Assembly: GCA_014281115.1 (NCBI GenBank)
Contig: JACONQ010000010.1
Location: forward strand, 1,674,001 to 1,738,000
Direction: 5' to 3'
DNA length: 64,000 nucleotides
DNA from: Laburnicola sp. R22_1
Taxonomy: Eukaryota > Ascomycota > Dothideomycetes > Pleosporales > Didymosphaeriaceae
Positions 10,638-23,482 of this stretch are shown piece by piece (position 1 is the stretch's first letter; each line of letters starts with the position of its first letter). Under the pieces are notes generated by a model, which saw only the letters and a list, made by a program, of their open reading frames with translations, was not told the DNA's origin and made no database searches. The translations under genes and the position numbers were made by a program.

Positions 10638-11891
10638 TTATGTCAACAAAATATGCGCCCCTTCATGACTGATGATGACCTTTTCGTCGTCAAAGGCGTA
10701 CTTTCGGCGCACAAGTTCAAACACGATGAGGCCAGCGCTCGTGCTAGGCATTTGTTTGATCGTACTCATCCAAAAGTCTCGGTAGAGGTACCTAATCCAG
10801 CCGCCATGGAGTTTGGTTAGTCTCTTGCATTGCCGAAAGGTCTCCTCGTACGCATGGTAATAACGCCGCATAACTCCTGACGGTTTATTCTCCTGATGTG
10901 CTTGGAAGTCCAATGCTTCCAGTCTGCGGTAATGAACGTCCTGCAGCTCGGTAAGCGGATGCTGTACGAGCTGCGACGCCAAAGACGCTGAGATGCCTGC
11001 TAACAGCAGGAAGCTTGGCTCCAGGGCATAGTGGGGCTTGATAACCGGTCGCCCGTCATTCTCATCAATGTACAACGCTTGCGATTCAAGTAAAGCGTCT
11101 CGGGTTCGGCTTCCGTAATAACGTGTAATGTACGTGTAATAGGCCTGGCTTTTAATGGTCTCGAAAGTGCCAAAAAAGAATGCAGCGCCGACCGAGTCCT
11201 TGAGAAAACTCAACCCAAAGCCTGCAAATATGCCGCGGAGACCAATGGAGTGTAGCTTGTATCCTGCATAGTGCCACATAGTTTTGTGTCGTCCCTCAAG
11301 TATATCTGACGTGCGGAAGCGGACCTGGAGCGCATCGAAAGGTGCTGCAAGGAGTGACTGCACGCCGCCGGCGATCAATCCAGCAGTGAAGGTGGTTGAG
11401 AATGACGGCGGAGGGTACGTTCGTTTCGTTTGGTAGGAGGAAGGCACATGAAGACTTGAGAGACTTTGGAGATAGGCTGTGTACAGAACCGCGCCAATAC
11501 TGCCAACGATTAGTTCTCAGGCACTTTGCTACGACATGCTGGCGTACAATGTATTCGCAAGCAGCGGCGGCATGATCTGGTTTGGTACAATCTGCCATCC
11601 TTGAGTTCGAATAGCATGCACCAGAACCGCTGGTGTGGTCATCCGCCACGACCATTTGGCTGCCTCTTGGAAGTGAGGGTTGATGGCTCGAGCATAGCCC
11701 ATATAGTCAATGCGGCCTCTGAAAAAGGCCTTGACGGGAGCTCGAAAGTAGAATGCCACCATCCTCGCCGCGACCGCTCTCATACCAGCGGCTTGCACTC
11801 CCGTCGCCGGTGCTTTGTTTGGCGTACCCTGGCCATCGTTTCCGTCGGTGCGGGGAGGAACTCCAGCGCGTGGACTGGAGCTTGCTGTCAT
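10638..11891 (-). CDS. Mitochondrial-carrier-like protein (SLC25 family)
   Basis: Membrane transporter-like protein of the mitochondrial carrier fold; substrate unknown. Exons (minus) 11891..11548 and 11499..10638, 401 residues. A carrier signature PFDALQVRF follows the helix GLIAGGVQSLLAA; a second, more degenerate repeat (LVQHPLTELQDVHYR) and a third weak one follow, so it is a divergent carrier. The Ala/Pro-rich N-terminal extension suits organelle targeting. The intron is short: I use donor gtacgc at 11547 (48 bp, branch actaat), as an alternative donor at 11535 would leave only 36 bp; both keep the frame. It is divergent from SPT16 with a 346-base spacer. Confidence 0.78.
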
Positions 11892-12237
11892 CGCATATCA
11901 TGGAAGGTGAGAGAGCACTGCAGACCCATCTAAGAGCGAGTGCAGCGGTATAAGGCTCCGTAGGTAAAGGCGACTGCACGCAGTATTGTCACACGGCGAG
12001 GTCGATGTGACCTGCGGGACGCGGTGAAGCTCGGGACGGCTGCGGAATTAGGTAAGCACGGTTTGCGCTAGACACGTGACGCCAAGCCTCTCTCAGAACG
12101 CGATCGCGTCGCCGCTTAGTTTGGCGTCATCAGGGCTTCGACCTCGCGACTTTCTCCATCGACTTTCTCTCTCCTTTACCCCACGCGCACTGTCGCAGTC
12201 ACCTCCGAGAAGGCACAACGTTCCGATCGCCTTCATC
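11892..12237. promoter_or_regulatory. Divergent promoter region, carrier / SPT16
   Basis: A 346-base spacer between two divergent starts, with a pyrimidine-rich run just before the SPT16 ATG. It must hold both promoters; I see no clear TATA box. Confidence 0.45.
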
Positions 12238-15200
12238 ATGGCTGATGACATCGTCATCGACAAGGAGCTCTTCCACGAGCGCCTATCAGGCTTCGTCAAC
12301 AAGTGGAAGCTGGACAAGCGCTCGGGGGATGCAATCTTCCAAGGCGCAGGCTCGATCGCGACTGTCGTGGGCAAGGCCAGCGATCCAGGCAGCTATTTGA
12401 AGCCCGCAGCCTTCCAGGTAAGTTTGCGCAAACTCGGGCATGGGACGGATGGCGCTGACAGCAATTGCACAGCTATGGCTACTAGGTTACGAGTTCCCCG
12501 CGACGCTGTTCATCATCACTCCCGAGCTTTTCCAGATCGTCACCACCAAGAAGAAGGGTACGTAGCTAGGCAGGCCTCTTGGTGGCCAGAGCGCTAACTT
12601 TATTGCACAGCTTCATACCTTGAGCCTCTGAAGGGTGGCAAGGTGCCAGTCGAGATCCTGGTCCGTGGCAAGGATGCAGAAGAGAACAAGAAGCAGTTCC
12701 AGAGCTGCCTGGAAACCATGAAGAAGGCCGGCAAGAAGGTCGCAGTGCTTAAGAAGGACAATGCTTCTGGCGGCTTTGCCGACGAGTGGAAAGCGGCGTT
12801 CCAGGAAGCAGGCTTCAAAGACGAAGACCACGTCGAACTTGGGCCTATCTTGTCGCAGGCAGCTATGTCTGTAAAGGACGCGAAGGAACTGGTAAGTCTC
12901 TCCAAATCCAGCTGACTGTGCAGTCGCTGACATGTATATAGCGACTCATCCGCGACGCATCCCGAGCATCAAGCGCCCTCATGACCAATTACTTCGTCGA
13001 AGAAATGTCCGAAATCCTCGATTCCGAGAGAAAGGTGTCGCACAAGGCCTTCGCAGACAAGATCCAGAACAAGATCGACGATCAAAAGTTCTTCGAGAAG
13101 CAAAAGATGTCGAAAAACTTCGACAACATGCAACTGGATTGGTGTCTGGCTCCCACTGTACAAAGCGGTGGGAACTACGACCTACGATTCAATGCCGAAC
13201 CGGACGATAATAACCTGCACGCAGGCGTCATTATTTCCGCGCTTGGCCTCCGCTACCACACATATGGCGCCATGATTGCACGGACATTCATGGTGGATCC
13301 GAATCGGGAGCAGGAGACAGCTTACAAGCTTCTCCTGTCAATACACGAGCTGATCATCAAGTCGATGAAGGATGGCGTGGTCGCCAAGGAGGTGTATTCG
13401 AAAGCTCTCAATCACCTGAAGAAGAAGAAGCCGGAGTATGAGAAGCATTTCCCAAAGAACGTCGGTTACGGCATCGGTACGGAAAATAAAGATGCGGCGC
13501 TTCTCTTGAGCGGCAAGAACAACCGTGTACTCAAAGACGGCATGACGCTTGTCATCAGTACTAGCCTTCAAGATCTCGAGAATACGAAGCCCCAAGACAA
13601 AAAGAGCAAAACGTACTCCCTCGTTCTCGTCGACACGGTCCGCGTGGGCCCCAATGAAAGCGCTGTTTTCACCAAGGACACCACATCCGATTTAGAGAGC
13701 ATCTCCTTCTTTTTCAAAGACGAGGAAGAGGAGGAGACAAAGCCAAAGGCGAAACGTGAGCGACCCGCCATTGCGCAGACGAACATAACCAAGACCCGGA
13801 CGCGACACGAGCGGCCAACCAATCAAGACGCAGAGAAGGAAGCACAACGCCGAATACATCAGAAGGAGCTTCACCAAAAGAAGCAACAGGCTGGTCTGGA
13901 AGAGTACGGCGAGGGTGCCAAGGCTCTCAACGGCACCGAAGAGAAGAAGTTCAAGCGCTTCGAGTCGTATAAGCGAGACAATCAGTTGCCAACCTCGGTC
14001 GCAAGGCTGGAGATTGTTGTGGACAAGAAGAACCTCACAGTCATTCTTCCAATCATGGGCCGGCCGGTTCCTTTCCATATCCACACCATCAAGAACGCTT
14101 CTCATACACCAGAAGCAGATTTCACCTCACTCCGTGTCAATTTCTTGTCGCCGGGCCAGGGTGTCGGAAGGAAAGACGATCAACCTTTTGAAGACCCAAA
14201 CGCACATTTCATTCGCAGCTTGACATTCCGCTCTCACGACATTGATCGTATCGAGCAAATCACGAAGGACATCACTGAGCTCAAGAAAGACGTTGTCCGA
14301 CGGGAGCAAGAGAAGAAGCAGATGGAAGATGTCGTTGAGCAGGACAAGCTCGTGACTATCAAGAGTATGCGGTTTTCTGGTGTTTTATTCTGGCTTTTAC
14401 TAACATTTTGCAGGCCGGAAGCCGTTCATGCTCGACATGATCTTTTTGCGACCTGCTCTCGACGGTAAGCGGATTCCCGGAAGCGTCGAGATTCACCAGA
14501 ACGGTCTCCGTTACGCTCACGGTGCTGGCGGCGTCAAAGTCGATGTGCTCTTCAGCAACGTCAAGCATCTTTTCTTCCAGCCATCGCAGCATGAACTTAT
14601 CGTTATCATCCACGTCCATCTCAAGAACCCCATCATGGTGGGCAAGAAGAAGACCAAGGATGTTCAGTTTGTGCGCGATGCCACCGATATCCAATTCGAC
14701 GAAACGGGTGCGCGCGCTAAGCGTAAGCACAAGGGGTACGGCGACGAGGAAGAATTCGAACAGGAGCAAGCAGAGCGAAGACAGCGTGCTGCTCTCGACA
14801 AAGAATTCAAGAACTTTGCCGAGAAGATTGCAGATGCGGCGCGCAACGAGAACGTCAGCGTCGATATCCCCTACCGAGAGCTTGGCTTCAACGGTGTGCC
14901 ATCGCGCTCATCTGTCCTCATCCAACCTACCACGGACTGCTTGGTGCAGCTCACCGAGCCGCCCTTTACTTGCATCACGCTCTCGGAAATCGAAATCGTG
15001 CATCTCGAGCGTGTGCAGTTTGGTCTGCGAAACTTTGACATGGTCATCGTCTTCAAAGACTACAACCGCACCCCCGTGCACATCAACACCATCCCTGTTG
15101 AATCCCTCGACCCCTTGAAAGACTGGCTCGATAGCGTCGACATACCGTTCTCCGAGGGTCCGCTCAACCTCAACTGGGCCACCATCATGAAGACGGTGAC

Positions 15201-15528
15201 GCAAGATCCGCACCAGTTCTTCCACGATGGAGGCTGGTCGTTCTTGTCTACCGAGAGCGACGACGAGGACGGCGAGGAAGAGGAAGAAGAGAGTGCTTTT
15301 GAGGTGGGTGAGAGCGATCTTGCACAGAGCGATGAGAGCAGCGAGGATGAGAGCGACTTTGACGAGAATGCGAGCGAGGAGATGAGTGATGAGGGGAGCG
15401 AGGATGAATTCAGCGAGGGAGAAGACTGGGATGTATTGGAGAAGAAGGCGGCGAGGAAGGATCGGGAGAGCGGCATGAATGATGATGCTGAGGAGAAGAA
15501 GGCGGCGCAGAAGAAGAGGAAGAGGTGA
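12238..15528 (+). CDS. SPT16: FACT complex subunit SPT16
   Basis: Histone chaperone that with Pob3 (and Nhp6) reorganises nucleosomes during transcription and replication in the nucleus. Exons 12238..12417, 12473..12557, 12611..12891, 12942..14364 and 14414..15528, 1027 residues, matching the family (about 1020-1050). All four introns have gt-ag ends and each restores the frame. In order: aminopeptidase-like N-terminal domain (about 1-440, no metal-binding set needed), the dimerisation/middle region with the motif MDxxNNxx absent but [12 protein letters not shown] present, the double PH histone-binding domain, and a strongly acidic Glu/Asp/Ser tail (15250-15450) followed by a basic end. The acidic tail and length make this assignment secure. 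Confidence 0.96.
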
Positions 15529-16344
15529 GCGGTGAGTTACATAATTTGCAGGCTGTTCACTTGGTTGGCTGAAAAAGGGGAGGGCTGAGATTCTTGGATT
15601 GGCTCTCTCTGGTTTTGGGATTTTGAAATATCTTCATGTACAATTGCCGACCTTTTTTTTCTTGCGCTGTCGGACGTATGTGTTATGGGAGGGATGGATG
15701 CTTGGATGGATGGGAGCGGGAGCAGAGCGTCTGGCGTTATGTACGCGGCTTTTGGCGCTCCGTGTCAAAGCAAGCCAAACAAATCTGAGCACTTTTGATC
15801 TGGGTGAATCAGTTTTCCACACACATGTACACATGCTGTATATAACACTGGGCTCTTCTTATTCGACTGAGATAGAGAAGTCCTACGCAGTAGCATTTAC
15901 CAAGCCACTCACGACCGCCGCTCCCCTATTATCATTTATACACTAAGAAGCCAAATCAAAAAAGATGAACAATAGACAAAAACCACGGGCGGTATGCAAA
16001 GCAGGGCGGCTTTGCTCCACCAGAAGATGCCCCGCGTGCCGAGGAGCAACATGTTGGTTGGCTGACTAAAACGCCGTGTATATATCTCCAATTGATGGTC
16101 AGATATCCAACAAACAGACAAGACAAAACAGACAAACAAACACTATAGCGACAGGAGAAAGGCGGGAATATACCAAACTGCTTCATGCAGCGTAACTTCG
16201 TGGGTCGCATATACAACAAAAGGATGGATTAACGAATAGTAGAGGCGAGATGCTGAAGAAGGATGGAACATGAATAGGTGGGTAGGTAGATAGGCGCTAT
16301 GTGGTCCATGTAGGTGTGGGATAGGAAATAAAACGCAGGAGGTG
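15529..16344. other. Intergenic region between convergent genes
   Basis: Spacer between the 3' ends of SPT16 and a membrane-protein gene, so probably both 3' untranslated regions. A T-run lies at about 15651-15660. No coding frame with support. Confidence 0.55.
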
Positions 16345-17707
16345 TTATTGCCTTGATACAGGCGAGTGTGATCGACCGTCAAGCGGCGTAGGCTCGGGTG
16401 TGATTTGTATACTCGGTAACCGCTCGAGCGTCGGTAACTGTGGTGCACCCGTCGCCACGGGGCTTTCGTAGGTAGGAGGATGCTCATACGCAGGGGCATC
16501 GTCGCGTGGGATCTCGACGCTGGGTGCGGCGTTCGGGGTGGTGACTCCGCTTAGGGATCTCGAATGCGATTGGGACAATGAGACGACTTCGAAGTCGTCG
16601 TTAGAGCCTCGGCTGGCCGTGTGCGTGATTGAGTGCTCTGAGAACTCGAAGTCATCGGGAGACAAGGATCGGAGGGAAGAGGCGGACGGGCTGCGGTGGT
16701 GCGAGTTGAGCGTGGTGGTGTTGCTGAGGGCTCGGGGGCGGCGGCTACTGTCGCCGGATATTGAGGCTGCGCCGTCGAGGAGGGGCCGGTTGTCGCTGTC
16801 TGTGGAGTTTGCGCGTATACGTGTACCGTCGTGTCTTGCGACGCCGAGGTCGCCATACTGGACGGAAGACACCCGGCGGTCGCGGGCTGCTGTTTGGTGC
16901 GTCGCTATCAGCATTTGTGAGAGTGATTCCTCAGCTGCTTGCTCTGCTCTCCGTCGTATCTCGGCGAGAGCTTCATAGTCGCCTCTTAGGCGGGCTTCTC
17001 GTCGCGCCTGTCGTCGCTCTTCTCGTTCTCGGGCTTCTGCGCGCCGGGCGAGGCGAATCTGGTATAGGGACTCCATTTCTCCATCCCGTCTTGCCTCTTC
17101 TTCTTCGTCGTCTTCTGGAAACTCCACAACTGTGTCAATGCCCGCTCTTTCGCCTTCTCTTCCTAGCACTCTTTCGTCTTCCCTGGGAGCCGGAGCGTAA
17201 GCCGGCAAGGTCATGACACTGCGCACCGAAGTGTTCCGGCCCACGCCAGCATTGTTGTTATTCAACGCTTGCCTTTCCGGATCCGCTGCCACTACCAAAC
17301 CGCTCAACTCGCGGCTCTCTCTCAGGCTATTCCTTCCTGCTGTATCTTGGTCCTGCAAATTGGTCGAGTATTCGGTCCGACGAGGCCGTTTGCGAAAGTT
17401 CTTCCATGAGAAGAGCGAGGGGAGCTTATCCTGGGGCTTACGAGTCGGGGCACCTAGGTTTCGGCGAAGCTTGATTGTGAGGAGGTAGGTAATTAGGAGG
17501 ATGAAGAATAGGACTATGACGATAATTGCGATCTGTGAGTGAGTCTTCGTTAGTGACGGCGCAGAGAGTGAAGGGTGCGGTCGCAAAGTGGATGCGACCG
17601 GAGCGGTGGAATATGGGGAAGGGTCGTACCACCCAGAGCGACTTCTGCGACTTGGTCATCCTCGTCTCCAACGCGCCTTCCCGCGCTGCCAACACGGGTA
17701 ACCGCAT
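16345..17707 (-). CDS. Single-pass membrane protein with PPxY motif
   Basis: Unrecognised. Exons (minus) 17707..17630 and 17532..16345, 421 residues; the 97-bp intron has gtacga donor and cacag acceptor. Translation gives a 26-residue N-terminus, a transmembrane helix (IAIIVIVLFFILLITYLL, about residues 27-44), a Lys/Arg stop-transfer, and a long cytosolic tail. The tail has an acidic patch (DDEEEEARR), an Arg/Glu-rich helical region, a Ser-rich region and near the C-terminus PPTY in EHPPTYES. PPxY motifs bind WW domains of Rsp5/Nedd4-type ubiquitin ligases, so it may be a membrane adaptor for ubiquitination; that is inference. Splice joining is good. Confidence 0.72.
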
Positions 17708-18596
17708 AACGCCGCCCTGATGTATCCCTCCAACACTCCTCTCCTCTTCTCTTCAATCCTCTTCCAACGGCCAGAACACGTCGGACACGGCGCGAAACCC
17801 AAGTTGCGTCGCCCGCAGAGGGGGAATGTCGCGCCCCAGACCCGCTAAATTCCGGAACGCTTCCGATGGCGTGGATACTCGCTCCCGTAGCCCAAAGTAT
17901 GCAAGGAAGATTGGACGGCGTGTTCGGGATGAGGGCAGAGGCGTGAGAACAGGGCCGGTACAAGCAGACTGGAGGAATAAGCAGCAAAAGATTCGTGAGG
18001 TTCCTCCGCAGAGCTGGGGCTGAGGCCTTGCACAGGCGCCCTAAGATGGGCTTGGCGTGGCTCATACGCACAAACAGCAGACAGGGGTGGCTGATGCCGT
18101 TGCCGTTCTGCCGTCGGTCTCGCCCGTCTCGTATCGACTACGCCGTAGGTCATACGGGTGCCAATTGGTCTCCCACTCCCACGGAGCCTTTGGACAGTTG
18201 AGCCAGCAACGCGCATGTTGGAGAGTTGGGTGCCGTCAGCACAGAGCAGCATGTTGGTCTCAGCGTGGGACACTCGTGGAGCAGCATTCATCCCAGGCAG
18301 GAACCGCCGCTACTATCTTTGCACCGCCCGCCCGGCCGCTTGACGCGAGAGCCTAGACTACCGCGTGTTGCCAAGGCGCTCCATCAAATTCACATGCAGG
18401 TGGACGCCATCACAGGCGGCGTAGGTATTGACATCACCTGCAGCACCGCGTATCTATGGATACATATCTCATGCTTCTCATTATGGTGCAAATCTAGGGC
18501 CAGAACAGATTCCTCATCCTTGCCCATCAGTAATTAACGCCGCTAGCTAGGCCCCTATCGATGCGTGAATAGGAGGCGTACAATAAAAAGCGAGAC
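17708..18596. other. Intergenic region
   Basis: Upstream of the PPxY membrane gene and downstream of the PH-like gene. It has a GC-rich open frame on the minus strand (17845..18291), but this lacks domain, repeat or splice support, so I do not call a gene. Confidence 0.5.
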
Positions 18597-20068
18597 CTAA
18601 AGCCTCTTATCCAATTTTTTCAAGAACTTCCCGACCCCTTTCTCTATCTTGTCCGATCGCTTTCCCATTTTCGATGTCGGTTGTGACGGTGCAGTGTGGT
18701 CTTCTATGACTGCTTCGTGTTCTGTAGGTCTGTACAGCTGCTGATGCATAGCATATGGATCTGTCCCCGGTGTCTGCTGCGTCGTGCTTCCGTACTGATA
18801 CTGTGCGTAGCCTCCAGGCGGCGGCGACGCCAGAGGTTGGTACTGTTGCGGTGCGTAGCCCGGTGATGGTAAGGGGCTTGGTGCTCCGGGCGACTGCACG
18901 CTGGGCGCAAATCCGGGCGAAACGGGATAGTTTGCGTATTGTTGCGCAGGAGCTTGCCCAGGCGGAGGACCTGCGGGTGGTGGCGCAAAAGACGGAGGAC
19001 TCTGTGGCGGGGGTGGGGCAGAGCCCATGGTGTTTGTCCGTTGGACTCCTGATCCAGGTGTACCTGAGAATGTCGACGCCCGAGATGGGGGTCCTGGGAT
19101 GTACGGTGCTGATGTTGTCGGCTGGGGTGTGAATGAGGCTTGTAGAGGGTTGCCATATGTTTGTGCCGGCGGATGGTCATTCATGGCTGCTCCCAATCCG
19201 GTTCCGTCTGCAGCGTCGGGTGGAGGGGGTGTCTTTTCGCGGTGAGCGATGGGTTCCGGAGCCGCCGGGGCAGCCGGGTTGTACGCCATTGGTGCGTAGT
19301 TGGCATTTGAGTCTGCGGCGGGAGGGCTCGACGCCGGAGCAGGGGCGGCTGGGGGCCCTGGGAAAGACTGAGAGTTACTGATGCTGGGACTTCGGCTCGA
19401 ATGCGATATGGCTGCCCTCTCTAGCTTTGCGACTACAGGGTTCATCGCATCCACCTTATGCTCGGATGGCAGAGCTTGAGGATTCGCTACTATCTGCAAC
19501 TGTTGAGGCTGAACAACTCGCTTTATGGAATCCAAAAACAAGCTCGCATCAGCTGGCGTCCAGAAATACAGGTCCACTGCGTGTAGTCTGTACATGTATT
19601 TGCCGTTGTTGTTGGGATCGGGTGCGGGTAGATGCCATTGCGACATGTCTTGTTGCGGGCTGGAGGCTGCGCTTCCACCCTGACTGCGGAATGCGTCTAC
19701 GGTGAGGGTAAAAAGGCACGGGTGTTTGTAGGTCTGTTCAATCTTGACAGTGTCCAAGTCTACCCAAGCTGCGGTCAGCGCTGTCCTGCTTCAAGTTGGA
19801 GGTCTACGTACAACCCGCGAAGGCATCTTGGTCTGGTGTTCCGGCATGGTTTGCGACCTCTATTCGCCCTCGCTGTTGCATGGGATTGTGGTATAGGTAA
19901 ACATAGCTGCCTTTGTCGAAGCGATGGTGCGGGGTCTTGTATGCTGGAGGCGAGAAGTAGTAGTGGACGTCCGCAAAGCTGCTTGGACGTTAGTTTGATA
20001 CTGTTTGAAGATGTCGAACAAGCTTCTTACAGTGTCAAAAGGGACACTTCTCCTTGCTGTGGCGGCAT
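18597..20068 (-). CDS. PH-like, proline/glutamine-rich hypothetical protein
   Basis: Unrecognised cytosolic protein. Exons (minus) 20068..20031, 19978..19815 and 19759..18597, 454 residues; introns gtaaga...cag and gttgta...tag (the second also frame-restoring) with ctaac-like branch at the first. The first about 160 residues show a mixed beta/alpha pattern ending in a helix with a Trp (FWTPADASLFLDSIKRVV), as in PH/Ran-binding-type folds (inference). The rest is low-complexity Pro/Gln/Tyr/Ser, ending in a basic helix (EKGVGKFLKKLDKRL). Such a layout suits a fungal-specific scaffold protein, but no function can be given. Confidence 0.75.
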
Positions 20069-20570
20069 TGTTTGAAGTTATATCGCTTCTGACCTCGGAT
20101 GGGGCCTGGTCTGAAAATCACGGGTCGCGGCGAACAATGTCAGGAATATACAGGATATGAATTCAAGATAAGAAGATATATACGGGAGAAGATGCTATAA
20201 TGAGCCGCAGGACAAAGAGCCAACGGCCGCGCGAGGTGCTATTTTGATCGTGCTCGAAGCGCCCTCTCGCGTGGGGTCAGCGCCAACAGCCCAGGAGTGC
20301 GCCCGCCCAGGAGCTGGCCTGCTTGGTCCAAGCTCCTCCAGCCGATCACGGCGGACCTCCGAGAAATTTGGACGCCCGGGAAGCCGCTCACACGCATACA
20401 GACGCCATCGAGCCCTCCAACGCGAATTGACGCCTGCCACGAGACCTGCATCGCTATCACCCTACGCCGCGACCCCGCATCCTTTCACGCATCAGTCGCG
20501 TGCAGCCCCCGCAGCTGCCCCTTGAGGGCTCAATTTCTTCGCCCGTCGCTACGACGGACGCCCTGTCCAA
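20069..20570. promoter_or_regulatory. Divergent promoter region, PH-like gene / uS8m
   Basis: A 502-base GC-rich spacer between divergent starts. No clear core element or coding frame was seen. Confidence 0.4.
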
Positions 20571-21155
20571 ATGTCCCTTGTCAACCTCGCACACGTGTGC
20601 TCGCACCTCCAGAATGCCTCCAAGGCGCGGTTAGGCCTCACGTCGGTGCCTGTGTCGAAGATGCACGTCAAATTGATGCTGGGCCTTCAGCGTGAAGGTT
20701 TCATCTCCTCTGTGACCCTCGGCGGCACCACACCCCCCGAGCCCTTCCTCCTGCAAGCAGCCATGGACCCCGAAAAGCACGAAAAGATGGCAGAGACGCT
20801 GGCAGCGGAGCCCTGGAACGCGTACCCGACGCAGGACAACTCATTGGGCCCGGACTTTGCACACAAAGTAAAGGTCCCTCAAAACCCTGCGAGGAGAAGA
20901 CTATGGCTGGGTCTGAAGTACTGGAACAACGAGCCCGTGCTGAAGCACATGAAGCTTGTGAGCAAGCCGACGAGGCGGATATGGCTGACGAGCGAGGACC
21001 TGGGGAGGATCACACGGACGAGGGAGGCGGCATATGTCAAGGGCCTGACGCATCCGGGAGAGTGCATGTTCGTGACCACGGACAGAGGCATCTTGGAAGC
21101 GCGAGAGTGTGTGGAGCGGAAACTGGGCGGCATGGCGTTGTGCAGAGTATATTAG
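20571..21155 (+). CDS. MRPS8: Mitochondrial small-subunit ribosomal protein uS8m
   Basis: Component of the mitochondrial 37S ribosomal subunit, binding the small rRNA. Single exon, 194 residues, about 60 longer than bacterial S8, as in fungal mitochondrial forms. The N-terminal SLVNLAHVCSHLQNAS aligns with the S8 start. The insertion around the central PP-EPF loop is typical of fungal proteins, and the C-terminal rRNA-binding signature appears as VTTDRGILEARECVERKLGG. Start at 20571 is the first ATG and directly begins the domain. It is the first of two same-strand core genes, with RTC5 next. Confidence 0.9.
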   Translation: MSLVNLAHVCSHLQNASKARLGLTSVPVSKMHVKLMLGLQREGFISSVTLGGTTPPEPFLLQAAMDPEKHEKMAETLAAEPWNAYPTQDNSLGPDFAHKVKVPQNPARRRLWLGLKYWNNEPVLKHMKLVSKPTRRIWLTSEDLGRITRTREAAYVKGLTHPGECMFVTTDRGILEARECVERKLGGMALCRVY

Positions 21156-21559
21156 AGGAGAACGAAGAGGGGAGAAAGAGGCATAGGTCCGCTATTGTAC
21201 AACTACCTTCGCATTGGGATGGCAAAGATGTAGTCGGGGCGTTTCGCATTCACTGTAAGCATATCCTGCAGAGGTACGCGCCCTCTCCACATGTAACTGT
21301 ATGTATGATAGACTTTTGCAATTGACCTTCTAGTGAATCGGACATGCTGCGATACTAATGTGCACATTGGTGCTTCCACTTTCCACAAGTCAGGTTGTGG
21401 TGTGATTTTGCCGTTGCTGCCTTGCCGCGTCGGCAAGCATCGGGATCGGTAAGCTACGCGACGATGCCGTCACCGAACCTGGAAAGCTGTAACCCCACCG
21501 CACAGTGACGGTGCAACCGATCACGCATATTCTGTTAGCACTCAGCGATTCCGGACAAC
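21156..21559. other. Intergenic region
   Basis: Spacer between uS8m and RTC5, both on the plus strand. No extra gene or repeat seen. Confidence 0.55.
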
Positions 21560-23482
21560 ATGGGTCAGGGGGGTTCTGCGGAAGCGCCACACCAATCTCT
21601 AGGTATGTCGATTATCTTTGTCTACCAGCATTCCAGGCATTCATGTACAGAACGCTGACTGTCGACAGAACAACTGAACCATGCCCTCGCCAGACGCTTC
21701 GCGCAGAAGAGCTATACGCCGCTCGAGCTCTACTGCTTTAATTCCGTCTTCCGATCGCTCGCCGACACCGAATCCGGTGTGAAATACTGGAGCGAATCTA
21801 CACTATGTCGCTTCCTCGAGCTTCCCGATTCCCTTGGTGTAGGCCCGGTCATCTTCCAGATGTCAAGCTATCTAGGCGCATTCCCGTTTCCAAGCCAAGC
21901 TCCCGCAATCCTTACCTACGAAGCGCTTCTGAAAGTCGTCACCATCCTCACTGAGAGATACGGTGCCGCGATGAAGAAGAAATCGCGAGAAATCTGGCTC
22001 CGAGAGTTATATCGCAGTCTAGCTGTACACGACAGAGGGCTTCGAGACAGTATAGAGGAGACGCAGGGAAGCATAGAAGCACATACAACGCCTAGCGGTG
22101 GTGGCAGTAGCCAGGGATTTGCGATTGATGCTCCTGAAGACGGTGGCGAGGAAGATGAGGACGATGATCAGCTTGTTCTGGCCGCCCTGGACTCTATGGA
22201 CGCTGTCGAGGTCTTCAAGCACGGCGAGCACTCCGACGTGCACCACTCCATCATCCCAACCGACAACTTCTTGAAGCTGGTCGAGCTTTTGCTTCTCATT
22301 GCACCGATGGATGCACAGGAGACCCTGTCAGCTTTTGCCGGCGAACTGACGGACAGACGTATTGATGAACTTCGACGGACAGCGAGTGTGATTCTGTCTT
22401 CTGTCGGCGTCACGAATCAACCCGGGATCACGTATCGGACATTCAATGCCGTGGTCTCATCATGTCTCCCTTTCCTATTCAATGGGTTAAATCCGCTCTT
22501 TGAACACTTCCTATTCGCAAAGGACTTTGACCTCTCCAAGCGCAAGCCTGGGGCCGAGAGTCCGACTGTCGAGAAGCATCCAGTGATACCCCCACCGAAA
22601 CCTGTCGCGGAACCCGTCTTGCGCGAGCCAGGAGAGATTCTCAACTTGGCGGTCCTAAGCCAGCTTTCGTTCTTCCTCAAGGGCAGCGATCTTTTTCGGC
22701 GACTACGACCACTTTACAGCGGGAATATACACGGCTTCAGTATGGGATCATTTGAAAAACAAGCTTTTCACTGGCGCGCTCCAACCATTCTTTTAGTATC
22801 TGGTCGGCTACTTCCATCGGAGCCTTCAAGTACTCGGGAGCGCACATTCTCCGATATGCTCCCTCGTAGACGGCATCCAAGCAGCGTCCCGCCTGAGTCC
22901 TCCCATGCGACCATGACCTTTGGAGCTTTCATTCCAGCTCAATGGAAGCTCACACACAAGGGTTGCTTCGGTGACTCTAACACCGTTCTCTTCCAACTAT
23001 CTCCCACACATGATGTCTTCTCCGCTTCTACCTACAGCTCAGACTATGTATATTTCAACCGCTCACCCACGCGTCCAGCAGGTCTAGGCTTCGGCACTGC
23101 GGTCCCCCACCAGTCCTCCGCACACAGTATACACAGTCACGAGGTGCTTCGCCCGGGCCCCGTCTCTCTACATCTGGATGACGCGCTCGAGTTTGGCGTC
23201 CTTACACACCATGCCGAAGGCGGTGGCTCCTTCTACCCTTCTCGGCTGCCCTCCCGAAAAGGCAAGAACTGGCAAGACCGGTTTGAAATTGACAGTCTGG
23301 AGGTTTGGGGTTGTGGTGGTGACGAAGTGGCCGAGGCGCAAAGGAAGGAATGGGCGTTCCAAGAACGTGAGGCCGAGGCCCGTCGGCGCATCAATCTAGG
23401 CACGGGGGACATTGAAGCAGATCGCGAGTTATTGAAGATGGCGGGTATTATAGGAGGCAGTCGTAGTGGCGGCAGTGTGTAG
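21560..23482 (+). CDS. RTC5: TLDc-domain protein RTC5
   Basis: Fungal member of the TLDc family (restriction of telomere capping 5), vacuole-associated and in yeast connected to V-ATPase assembly control. Exons 21560..21602 and 21669..23482, 618 residues. The N-terminus MGQGGS has Gly2, a possible N-myristoylation site, which is usual for this family. The N-terminal half is helical with an acidic insert ([12 protein letters not shown]). The TLDc domain (about residues 300-560) shows [24 protein letters not shown] and [12 protein letters not shown]. The small first exon was found by joining TCT CTA G to AA CAA across a 66-bp intron; it gives the conserved start. Good family match. Confidence 0.92.

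Noticed and set aside
11500..11535. 36-bp intron in the carrier gene
   Set aside because: Too short for fungal introns; the donor at 11547 gives 48 bp with a good branch and keeps the frame.
17845..18291. 148-codon minus-strand frame with an ATG
   Set aside because: No domain, no splice context, GC-rich composition makes such frames common; lies upstream of a real gene.
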